Assembly (NCBI GenBank): GCA_023430285.1
Contig: JAEZAV010000170.1
Coordinates: forward strand, 1 to 6,012
Direction: 5' to 3'
Length of the DNA: 6,012 nt
Source: Methanobacteriota archaeon
GTDB taxonomy: Archaea; Methanobacteriota; Methanobacteria; Methanobacteriales; Methanobacteriaceae
The notes beneath the pieces are model-generated. The model saw only the letters and a program-made list of their open reading frames with translations. It was not told the DNA's origin and did not search any database. Within the stretch, counting starts at the first letter, position 1. Each line of letters starts with the position of its first letter. Below are positions 1-4,836 of this stretch, piece by piece. The translations under genes were made by a program, and so were the position numbers.

Positions 1-44
1 ATTAACTAAAAACAAATAATAATATAATGATTGGGCATGTATAG

Positions 45-86
45 AACATGGTGGGTTTGTCTGTAAATAATAGTCCCAACCATGTT
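45..86. repeat. Imperfect inverted repeat upstream of the first gene
   Basis: The arms AACATGGTGGG (45-55) and CCCAACCATGTT (75-86) pair over 8 bp, then a 1-base bulge, then 3 G-C pairs, around a 19-base loop. It lies about 80 bases upstream of the start at 166. It may be the terminator hairpin of a gene left of the window, since it is followed by a short T-rich stretch, or an operator or leader structure for the downstream gene. The sequence does not decide between these. Confidence 0.4.
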
Positions 87-165
87 GTTTTGAATTTAAA
101 AAATTGTGGATATATTGCTTTTTGGAGGCTGTGAATACAACCATAAAATAAATGGAGAATTAACT

Positions 166-390
166 ATGACCATGAAGCTTAGGAAACAATCAGAAAATAG
201 GGCCATTAACAGGGAGATCCATTATGATGTGGGAAAGGAACCAGAGGAACTTGATCACTTCCTGGAGAATATTGGAAAAAAAATAGATGAAACAAAGGAA
301 CTCATCATCCATGAACTTCACAAGATTCCAGAGACAGGAAAACCAGAAAAGAAGGTTGAACCAAGAAGATCTCTTAATAAAAGGCAGTAA
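166..390 (+). CDS. Small charged hypothetical protein, 74 aa
   Basis: I do not recognise this protein. The ATG at 166 is preferred because GGAG at 154-157 sits 8 bases upstream. The frame stays open upstream to a GTG at 106, but that start has no good ribosome binding site. The product is hydrophilic and very rich in Lys and Glu. Residues about 25-55 (EPEELDHFLENIGKKIDETK and onward) look like one long amphipathic helix, and the tail is basic and Pro-containing (about 55-74). There is no signal peptide, membrane segment or cysteine. A cytoplasmic helical protein or a nucleic-acid or protein-binding accessory is possible, but no function can be assigned. It converges on the HEAT-repeat gene with only 16 bases between the stop codons. 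Confidence 0.6.
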   Translation: MTMKLRKQSENRAINREIHYDVGKEPEELDHFLENIGKKIDETKELIIHELHKIPETGKPEKKVEPRRSLNKRQ

Positions 391-408
391 AAAACCAAAT
401 TTTTTTTT
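389..408. terminator. Shared poly-T terminator between convergent genes
   Basis: The + strand has nine T at 400-408, right after the stop of the 74-aa gene. The - strand reads six T across 394-389, just past the end of the HEAT-repeat gene. Archaeal RNA polymerase terminates on T-runs without needing a hairpin, so this short spacer can serve both genes. Confidence 0.55.
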
Positions 409-709
409 ATTCCAACTTTTCAAGGGCATTTAAAACTGCTTCTCGAACTTCTAAACTATCATCTTTTAGTAGATTCTTCAGTGGACTGACAGCTTTTTTA
501 TCTCCCATACTACCCAAAGATTCTGCAGCTGCTTTTCTGACCCATGAATTTCCATCTTGCAATGTTTGAATAAGTGGTTCTACAGATTTTTTTAAACCAA
601 TGACCCCAAGAGCTTCGGCAGCTTGACTTCGAATCTGCCAGTTATCATTGGACAGGGCATTTGTAAGAAGATCTAACGAGGGTTCGCCAATTTCCACCAG
701 GGCCACCAT
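407..709 (-). CDS. C-terminal piece of the HEAT-repeat protein, 100 aa
   Basis: This frame holds the second helix of repeat 4 and all of repeats 5-7, ending ALNALEKLE. An ATG at 709 happens to open the frame and overlaps the upstream frame by 37 bases. No convincing ribosome binding site precedes it, so I read it as an internal Met of the original protein rather than a true start. Translational coupling from the upstream piece is possible but unsupported. Confidence 0.5.
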   Translation of the reverse strand: MVALVEIGEPSLDLLTNALSNDNWQIRSQAAEALGVIGLKKSVEPLIQTLQDGNSWVRKAAAESLGSMGDKKAVSPLKNLLKDDSLEVREAVLNALEKLE

Positions 710-1155
710 GATTTATTTCTAACCCCACTATTTTCATCCCCCAATGTTTCAATCAATCCTGCAACTGCTCTTTCATCCCCAATTTTTCCCAGTATCTCGG
801 ATGCATACCATCTTATTTTCCAATTCTTGTCTTCAAGAGAGTTTAAAAGGGGTTTAACAGAGGCACTTCCAATTTCAACAAGTTGCTTTGTGGCCTGTTT
901 TTGAAGATCATGATCCTCTGATTTAAGAGATTTTATTAGTTCCTCAACAGACTGTTTTGTTGGTTCAGGATTTTCATCAGTTGATTCAAACCCTGAATTG
1001 GGCCCTGTAATTTTTCCAATGGCAAATGCAGCTTCCCTTCTAACACTTTCATCTTGCTCAAATTTAAGAAGCCTTGTGAGTCCTTTAATATCTCCTTCTC
1101 GTTCCATTTTTTTAATATCCGGCTTTTGTAGCCCTAGAATTTTTTTGAGGTCCAT
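673..1155 (-). CDS. N-terminal piece of the HEAT-repeat protein, 160 aa as read
   Basis: This is the frame entered from the preferred ATG. It covers the cap, repeats 1-3 and the first helix of repeat 4, and ends in 12 out-of-frame residues rich in Trp and Pro before a TAG at 673-675. A GTG four codons upstream (1167) overlaps the ribosome binding site, so it is the less likely start. If the frameshift is real, this truncated product would expose the cut face of the solenoid after repeat 3. Confidence 0.6.
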   Translation of the reverse strand: MDLKKILGLQKPDIKKMEREGDIKGLTRLLKFEQDESVRREAAFAIGKITGPNSGFESTDENPEPTKQSVEELIKSLKSEDHDLQKQATKQLVEIGSASVKPLLNSLEDKNWKIRWYASEILGKIGDERAVAGLIETLGDENSGVRNKSWWPWWKLANPR

Positions 1156-1213
1156 TATCTTTTCCACCTTGACTAAAAAAAATCTTCTAAATTTGTTAGT
1201 TTGGAAAATCCTT

Positions 1214-1225
1214 AGTATCGATACT
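1214..1225. promoter_or_regulatory. Perfect 12-bp palindrome, candidate operator
   Basis: AGTATCGATACT is self-complementary over all 12 bases. It lies about 60 bases upstream of the HEAT-gene ATG, next to or inside the likely core promoter: possible - strand TATA boxes are at 1233-1240 and 1251-1259. A repressor bound here would block initiation. A few such palindromes are expected by chance in 6 kb of A+T-rich DNA, so position is the main support. Confidence 0.35.
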
Positions 1226-1250
1226 TAATAAATTTTTAAACTGTATAAAC

Positions 1251-1259
1251 ATTTATAAG
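1251..1259 (-). promoter_or_regulatory. Candidate TATA box for the HEAT-repeat gene
   Basis: The complement reads CTTATAAAT, a good match to archaeal TATA boxes, and would start transcription near 1229. TTTAAAAA at 1240-1233 (complement) is a weaker alternative, with a start near 1211. Either gives a leader of about 55-75 bases. The same A/T cluster could also serve the + strand gene at 1387. Confidence 0.3.
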
Positions 1260-1312
1260 AAATTATTGGGTTGACAAGTCTATGAAATTTACATTTATGA
1301 AACATTTATTTT

Positions 1313-1350
1313 TGATACACTAAAAAGTAGTTGTGATACAATTAGTAGTT
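1313..1350 (+). repeat. Imperfect tandem repeat upstream of the 46-aa gene
   Basis: TGATACA occurs at 1313-1319 and again at 1334-1340, exactly 21 bases apart, about two helical turns. Each is followed by AGTAGTT (1326-1332 and 1344-1350). The array ends 36 bases before the ATG at 1387. Two like half-sites on the same DNA face suit a regulator binding as a tandem dimer, but it may also be a chance local duplication. Confidence 0.4.
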
Positions 1351-1386
1351 TCAAAGAAAATTTTAATTTATTGGTGGTCCAAGAAA

Positions 1387-1527
1387 ATGGCAATAACAGC
1401 TAAACTGAACACAGAAAAAACGTACGTGAAAATAGAAAACAATTGTACTGGAACATTTTTACTTTTAAACAGAGAAGAAGCAGTCAAATTAATGGATGAT
1501 CTGGCTGTTGTAACAGAAAAAATGTAA
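1387..1527 (+). CDS. Small hypothetical protein, 46 aa
   Basis: I do not recognise this protein. The ATG at 1387 is preferred over the GTG at 1333 because GGTGG (1373-1377) lies 9 bases upstream, and the 18 residues between the two starts read like untranslated leader. Residues about 2-28 alternate polar and hydrophobic side chains, as expected of a beta-hairpin (AKLNTEKTYVKIENN then GTFLLL). Residues 29-46 (NREEAVKLMDDLAVVTEKM) form a likely amphipathic helix. The beta-beta-alpha outline resembles small archaeal and viral proteins of unknown role. There is no membrane segment. One Cys (C20) sits between the strands. The tandem repeat at 1313-1350 may control it. Confidence 0.6.
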   Translation: MAITAKLNTEKTYVKIENNCTGTFLLLNREEAVKLMDDLAVVTEKM

Positions 1528-1583
1528 ATAAATATTAAAGTTTGAGAACAGATAGTAAGTATTGAATATTTTTACAGTTGAAT

Positions 1584-1751
1584 ATGATGGTTAACATGAA
1601 TAACAATCTAAAATTAGGTTTGGGAGTTATATTTTGCGTTTTAGGTGTTCTAATTATTGTAAGCAATTTTTTTTACATGATTGTAATACCTGGAGGGCTG
1701 TTTTCAATTCTTGTTGGATCCATGTTGATCTACGATTCAATTAAAAAATAA
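1584..1751 (+). CDS. Small two-helix membrane protein, 55 aa
   Basis: An open frame of 55 codons starts at ATG 1584; ATGs at 1587 and 1596 are alternative starts in the same frame. After a short Asn-rich head (MNNNLK) come two hydrophobic stretches, residues about 11-30 and 32-50. They are joined with almost no loop around YMIVIPGG, and a DSIKK tail follows. This predicts a membrane hairpin. Ribosome binding site support is weak (GTTGA at 1577-1581), so it may be translated from a transcript beginning upstream at the 46-aa gene, 56 bases away. No function can be assigned. The coherent hydrophobicity and a T-run right after the stop argue that it is real. Confidence 0.55.
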   Translation: MMVNMNNNLKLGLGVIFCVLGVLIIVSNFFYMIVIPGGLFSILVGSMLIYDSIKK

Positions 1752-1769
1752 TAAAAAAATTGATACGAG

Positions 1770-1777
1770 TTTTTTTT
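1770..1777 (+). terminator. Poly-T stop after the 55-aa membrane protein
   Basis: Eight T begin 18 bases past the TAA at 1749-1751. The ribosome binding site of the next gene is only 13 bases further on. Either the iron-sulfur gene is partly read through, or it starts from the A/T-rich stretch at 1741-1760. Confidence 0.35.
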
Positions 1778-1803
1778 AAATCCATGTTGGGGAGGAAAGT
1801 GAT

Positions 1804-2580
1804 TTGTTTTTAAAGGAATTAGAACTGAAAATTGGCAACTTCGTTGAAACCAGCGATACGAACTTCGTTGAAGATCTTGATGGAATACAGATATTTGACA
1901 AGCCCCTAATTGGAGTGGCAGCTTCTGACGATTCCCTCTGGAACACCTTGAAAAAACCCGAAGTGGTGGGACCTGATCATATGACGCCTACTGAATGGAT
2001 GTCCGAATCAAAATCCGTTCTGTCCTATTTTCTGCCCTTCACAGAAGTTGTGAGAAAATCAAACAGAACTAAGGGCATGCCCTCAATAGAATGGCTTTAC
2101 GGACGTTGGGAGGGTGAGCTATTTAACAATGCACTTCGATCCTTTGTAGTGGAATCTCTAGAAGATGAGGGTTACAGTGCTGTAGCACCTGCATTGAACG
2201 AAGGATTTTCTGTAGAAAACCATAAGAGCAACTGGTCCGAGCGTCATGTTGCCTACATCGCTGGTCTTGGAACCTTCAGCATTAACAGATCACTAATAAC
2301 CAACAAGGGAACAGCAGGCCGTTTTGGAAGTGTTATAACGGATTGGGAGCTTGAACCCAAACCTAGGAACTACACAGAAGTTAACGAGTACTGTGATGGT
2401 TGTGGTAGTTGTATTTCAAGGTGTCCCTGCAAGGCAATAACCATGGAAACCATGGACAAGGAGCAGTGTTTCGGTTTCTTAAACAAAATATTAAAACGAA
2501 ACCAACCCCGTTACGGCTGTGGAAAATGTCAAACAGCAGTTCCATGTGAATTTACAAATCCAACGACTCATGAGGGTTGA
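1804..2580 (+). CDS. QueG-like double [4Fe-4S] protein (COG1600 family), 258 aa
   Basis: The protein resembles the epoxyqueuosine reductase superfamily but is shorter than QueG (about 350-380 residues) and lacks a C-terminal HEAT extension. The TTG start at 1804 is chosen because GGAGG (1791-1795) lies 8 bases upstream and no closer ATG or GTG is in frame. Residues 1-145 form the alpha/beta domain with family-type stretches (KPLIGVAASDD at 33-43, SVLSYFLPF at 71-79, EWLYGRWEGELF at 96-107). Residues 148-180 carry the hallmark HVAYIAGLGTFSINRSLIT and GRFGSVITD. A classical CX2CX2CX3C set follows (C197, C200, C203, C207). A second set is C222, C239, C242 and C248, the last three spaced CX2CX5C. 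QueG itself uses cobalamin to reduce epoxyqueuosine. Archaea generally make archaeosine, not queuosine, so that exact role is unlikely; an electron-transfer or reductase role is inferred. No partner gene is adjacent. Confidence 0.85.
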   Translation: MFLKELELKIGNFVETSDTNFVEDLDGIQIFDKPLIGVAASDDSLWNTLKKPEVVGPDHMTPTEWMSESKSVLSYFLPFTEVVRKSNRTKGMPSIEWLYGRWEGELFNNALRSFVVESLEDEGYSAVAPALNEGFSVENHKSNWSERHVAYIAGLGTFSINRSLITNKGTAGRFGSVITDWELEPKPRNYTEVNEYCDGCGSCISRCPCKAITMETMDKEQCFGFLNKILKRNQPRYGCGKCQTAVPCEFTNPTTHEG

Positions 2581-2601
2581 ATAAAAAAAGGTTTAAAGAT
2601 T

Positions 2602-2642
2602 TTGGAATTGGAAACCTTTGCTTTTCCAATCCCAATTTTTTT
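2602..2642. terminator. Hairpin terminator shared by convergent genes
   Basis: TTGGAATTGGAAA (2602-2614) pairs with TTTCCAATCCCAA (2623-2635) across an 8-base loop, 13 positions with one A/C mismatch, and is followed directly by seven T (2636-2642). It ends the iron-sulfur gene transcript. Read from the other side, the mismatch becomes a G-U pair, so the decarboxylase transcript forms an unbroken 13-pair stem, with a seven-T run about 12 bases later (complement of 2583-2589). Confidence 0.75.
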
Positions 2643-2690
2643 GGTGTTCCATTTTCTCATTATCAACTCAATCTTATTTTCATGATGATT

Positions 2691-4166
2691 TTAGTAGAGC
2701 AATGTAGGGTTTTCTTTTTCCTCAATACGTCCAATTCTTTCGTGGGTGCTTTGGTTTAGTGTGTCAATGGATTCCATGATGTCGTCAAAGAGCATTTCCA
2801 CCATGTCCTTGCTGAAACTTTCCTTCACAACAATTCTTAACACTGCAACATCATCTGCGTCTTCAGGGAGTGTGTAAGCCGGAACAATCCATCCTTTTTG
2901 TCTTAACTTTTCTGACAGATGGAATACAGTGAAGTCACAGTTTTTAAGCTGGACAGTTACTATTGGAAATTGTATGCTTTTGTTTATCACATCGAATTTT
3001 CCTGATCCATTAAGTTTGGATGCTAGGTAGTGGGCATTTTCATTCATATTTTCCATGATGTCTCTGTAGCCCTTCATTCCCAATCTTATGAGGTTGTAGT
3101 ACTGTGCTATTATTGTGCTACTGCCCTTTGAGAAGTTAAGGGAGTAGTTGGGCATTATTCCTCCTAGGTAATTTATTTTAAATATAAGTTCTTCTGGAAG
3201 GTCTGATACATCTTTGAATATTAACCATCCCACACCAGGATAAACCAGTCCGTACTTGTGCCCAGAAACATTGATTGATCTGACCTGTTCGAGTCTGAAG
3301 TCCCATTTAAGGTCGGGATTTAAAAATGGTAGAACAAATCCTCCGCTTGCTCCATCAACATGTATCGGTATGTCCCATCCCTTGGTTTTTTTAATTTCAA
3401 CCAGGGCATCATTTATTTCTTCCACTGGATCCATTTGCCCTGTGAAGGTGGTTCCTACAACTGCACCCACTGCTATGGTGTTTTCATCCACATGTGTTTT
3501 TATATCTTCGGCTGTAACAGTGTACACATCTTCTTTTAGTCCGCTTATACAGCTAAATGAAGACATAATTTGGGTTATTTCTGTTTCTGTTTCTTTGCAG
3601 ATGTTCTTTTTTAGTGGTATGAGTTTGAGTTCCACATCGAAGTAGAGTGCAAACTTTTCCCATACTGTGTGGACGTCTGCACCTATCACTATGTTGGGGT
3701 TGTCTGTGGATTTTCCTTCTGCTTCCCGTCGTTTCTTCCAGGACCATTTGTGTGCAAGTAAACCGAGCATTATCGATTCTGAAGAACCTATTGTGCCACT
3801 TCCAATTGATTTAGCGTCTTTGGGCGCGTTGAATAATCTTGAAAGCATGTTGACCACTCTGTTTTGAATTACTTCTGTTTGTGGGTATTCATCGTTGTCA
3901 ACGTAGTTTTTTCCAATGCTTTCCATGATCAACCTATCCGCTTCAGGTTCCATCCAAGTTGTTACGAAACTTGCAAGGTTGAGTGCAGGGTTACCATCCA
4001 GATTCAGTTCGTCATGTATTATTTGATATGCTGCTCTGGCAGGCATTCCCTCTTCAGACATTTCATACTTGGGAACTGTTTTTCTGAAGTAACGACTACC
4101 GTAGGTAGTGGTGTGTTCCCTTTCAGATTTGCTCATGTGTTCCAGATTCTTTTTATCCGATAACAT
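2691..4166 (-). CDS. gad: Glutamate decarboxylase, PLP-dependent group II (GadA/GadB type), 491 aa
   Basis: This enzyme removes the alpha-carboxyl of L-glutamate to give GABA and CO2, consuming a proton. It follows E. coli GadB closely along its length. Shared blocks include QIIHDELNLDGNP (48-60), the phosphate-binding IGSGTIGSSES (121-131), HVDGASGGF (269-277) with D271 facing the PLP pyridine nitrogen, SINVSGHKYGL (297-307) with Schiff-base Lys K304, and NYLGG plus NFSKGSSTIIAQYY (332-357). It is longer than E. coli GadB (466), mainly through an insertion of about 25 residues at roughly 188-214, rich in charged residues with C190 and C206. The C-terminus ends NPTLLY and lacks the penultimate-region His that closes the E. 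coli site at neutral pH. The ATG at 4166 has GGGGG (4176-4180, complement) 9 bases upstream. No glutamate/GABA antiporter is next to it. It differs from MfnA, the shorter methanogen tyrosine/aspartate decarboxylase of the same fold. Substrate is inferred from similarity. Confidence 0.93.
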   Translation of the reverse strand: MLSDKKNLEHMSKSEREHTTTYGSRYFRKTVPKYEMSEEGMPARAAYQIIHDELNLDGNPALNLASFVTTWMEPEADRLIMESIGKNYVDNDEYPQTEVIQNRVVNMLSRLFNAPKDAKSIGSGTIGSSESIMLGLLAHKWSWKKRREAEGKSTDNPNIVIGADVHTVWEKFALYFDVELKLIPLKKNICKETETEITQIMSSFSCISGLKEDVYTVTAEDIKTHVDENTIAVGAVVGTTFTGQMDPVEEINDALVEIKKTKGWDIPIHVDGASGGFVLPFLNPDLKWDFRLEQVRSINVSGHKYGLVYPGVGWLIFKDVSDLPEELIFKINYLGGIMPNYSLNFSKGSSTIIAQYYNLIRLGMKGYRDIMENMNENAHYLASKLNGSGKFDVINKSIQFPIVTVQLKNCDFTVFHLSEKLRQKGWIVPAYTLPEDADDVAVLRIVVKESFSKDMVEMLFDDIMESIDTLNQSTHERIGRIEEKENPTLLY

Positions 4167-4218
4167 TAAATTATTCCCCCTTAAATTTTTTTTATAAGTA
4201 GATGATTTTCATTTCATA

Positions 4219-4226
4219 TTTTTTAT
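4219..4226 (-). promoter_or_regulatory. Candidate TATA box for the glutamate decarboxylase
   Basis: The complement reads TATAAAAA within GCATTATAAAAAATATG. This predicts a start near 4196 and a leader of about 30 bases that keeps the GGGGG ribosome binding site. Other A/T boxes at 4239-4245 and 4189-4198 are possible; the latter would cut off the binding site. Confidence 0.4.
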
Positions 4227-4248
4227 AATGCCTATGGAATTTATAACC

Positions 4249-4396
4249 TTGTAAAGGTGAAGAAACATTGTAATATAATGGGGAAAACCATTGAACTTAT
4301 TTTTTTTATTTTTGGTCTTTTTTTTTCATTGATGATGTTACAAAACTGTATTTAGTACATTACAATGACGGTTTAGTATATATTTCTATTTTACAA
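4249..4396. promoter_or_regulatory. Cluster of five TTACAA/TTGTAA elements in a divergent promoter region
   Basis: TTGTAA occurs at 4249-4254 and 4269-4274, and its complement TTACAA at 4338-4343, 4360-4365 and 4391-4396. Spacings of 20 and 22 bases within each group are near two helical turns. The best pair shares nine bases in opposite orientation (CATTGTAAT at 4266-4274, ATTACAATG at 4359-4367). The last copy lies between the TATA box and predicted start of the MTH865-family gene. The first two lie upstream of the decarboxylase TATA box. This is compatible with one regulator controlling both genes. The regulator is unknown. Confidence 0.4.
4374..4384 (+). promoter_or_regulatory. TATA box of the MTH865-family gene
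   Basis: TAGTATATATT is a strong archaeal-type TATA box. Initiation about 26 bases from its centre, near 4406, would leave a leader of about 28 bases that includes the GAGGTGA at 4424-4430. Confidence 0.55.
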
Positions 4397-4434
4397 TATT
4401 ATTGATTGTCAGTAGAATATTTAGAGGTGAAACT

Positions 4435-4674
4435 GTGGGAGTCAGAGAAGATATTCATGCACAAATTGTGGGGGCATTAGCAGGGGCTAAATTTCCCCTT
4501 GAAACACCTGAAGAACTGTTAGGATCATTTCCAGATGGTGCAGAAACAACTTGCAAATCTGGTGATGTTGAACTTAAAGCGGGGGATGCTGGTGAAGTAT
4601 TAACTGGTGATGATTTCCCATTTAAAAGTGCAGAACAAGTAGCTGATGTTATAGTTGAAAGGGCAGGTTTGTAA
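4435..4674 (+). CDS. MTH865-family protein, 79 aa
   Basis: This is a clear member of the small family typified by MTH865 of Methanothermobacter, a helical protein of unknown function whose structure was solved by NMR and is, as I recall, classed as EF-hand-like. The GTG at 4435 is the start: GAGGTGA (4424-4430) lies 4 bases upstream, and MGVREDI matches the usual N-terminus. The frame upstream to a TTG at 4402 would add 11 residues unlike the family. The sequence shows an internal two-fold pattern, FPLETPEEL (20-28) against FPFKSAEQV (61-69), each followed by a helix. The conserved TTCKSGDVELKAGDAGEVL block (38-56) with the only Cys (C40) links the halves. The product is acidic, with no signal or membrane segment, so it is cytoplasmic. 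It has its own promoter and a poly-T stop, and is divergent from the glutamate decarboxylase. Confidence 0.92.
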   Translation: MGVREDIHAQIVGALAGAKFPLETPEELLGSFPDGAETTCKSGDVELKAGDAGEVLTGDDFPFKSAEQVADVIVERAGL

Positions 4675-4684
4675 AACCTCCCTA

Positions 4685-4692
4685 TTTTTTTT
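4685..4692 (+). terminator. Poly-T terminator of the MTH865-family gene
   Basis: Eight T begin 10 bases after the stop codon, in a T-rich stretch that runs on to about 4706. Confidence 0.6.
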
Positions 4693-4760
4693 ATTTTATC
4701 TATTTTAGATCTTATTTTAGAAATATTTATTTAGAACTTTGAAATTATTTTATTCCATTA

Positions 4761-4791
4761 TCATGGTCCTAGAATGGATAAGGGGTCATGA
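4761..4791. repeat. Imperfect inverted repeat just upstream of a TATA box
   Basis: TCATGGTCC (4761-4769) faces GGGGTCATGA (about 4783-4791). Five outer pairs are perfect (TCATG/CATGA) and two inner C-G pairs also match, with two wobble positions between them. It ends 5 bases before the TATA-like TTTTATATG at 4796, where a transcription factor could act. Support is positional only. Confidence 0.25.
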
Positions 4792-4795
4792 CAAG

Positions 4796-4804
4796 TTTTA
4801 TATG
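4796..4804 (+). promoter_or_regulatory. TATA box of the 74-aa membrane protein gene
   Basis: TTTTATATG is a good archaeal TATA box. The predicted start near 4825 leaves only about 12 bases of leader, nearly all of it the ribosome binding site GGTGAT at 4828-4833. Confidence 0.5.
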
Positions 4805-4836
4805 CAAGCATAAGGAAACATATTTCCGGTGATAGT

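Larger units (their letters stand above)
407..1155 (-). pseudogene. HEAT-repeat (PBS-lyase-like) protein, frameshifted
   Basis: Two overlapping - strand frames together encode one HEAT-repeat protein of about 249 residues. An N-terminal helical cap (1-20) is followed by seven repeats of about 30 residues. They are recognisable by the recurring pattern 'V..L...L.D....VR..A...LG.IGD' (for example ERAVAGLIETLGDENSGVR and KSVEPLIQTLQDGNSWVR). An acidic/Pro linker (about 51-67) separates repeats 1 and 2. The frame breaks inside repeat 4 near base 705-712: after ...SGVRNK the first frame gives the nonsense tail SWWPWWKLANPR, while the correct continuation MVALVEIG lies one frame over. One missing base restores the repeat exactly. 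HEAT proteins of this type are scaffolds for protein-protein contacts; the partner is unknown. The start is the ATG at 1155, with GGTGG (1164-1168 on the complement) 8 bases upstream. Repeat quality on both sides is intact, so the lesion is recent, a sequencing error, or tolerated. Confidence 0.8.

Noticed and set aside
190..429. A 79-codon - strand frame rich in Phe and Trp
   Set aside because: It overlaps both the 74-aa gene and the end of the HEAT gene; its composition is that of an antisense reading of Lys/Glu codons.
3256..3645. A 129-codon + strand frame inside the glutamate decarboxylase
   Set aside because: It is a complementary-strand shadow; the - strand frame carries unmistakable GAD motifs throughout, including the PLP lysine region.
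3864..4163. A 99-codon + strand frame opposite the decarboxylase N-terminus
   Set aside because: It is antisense to conserved GAD sequence and lacks a ribosome binding site; its Cys/Phe-rich composition is typical of antisense frames.
4257..4355. A short + strand frame (ATG 4278, or GTG 4257) with a hydrophobic run IELIFFIFGLFF
   Set aside because: It has only 25-32 codons, its ribosome binding site is about 17 bases away, and the hydrophobicity comes from poly-T tracts coding Phe and Leu in a divergent promoter region.
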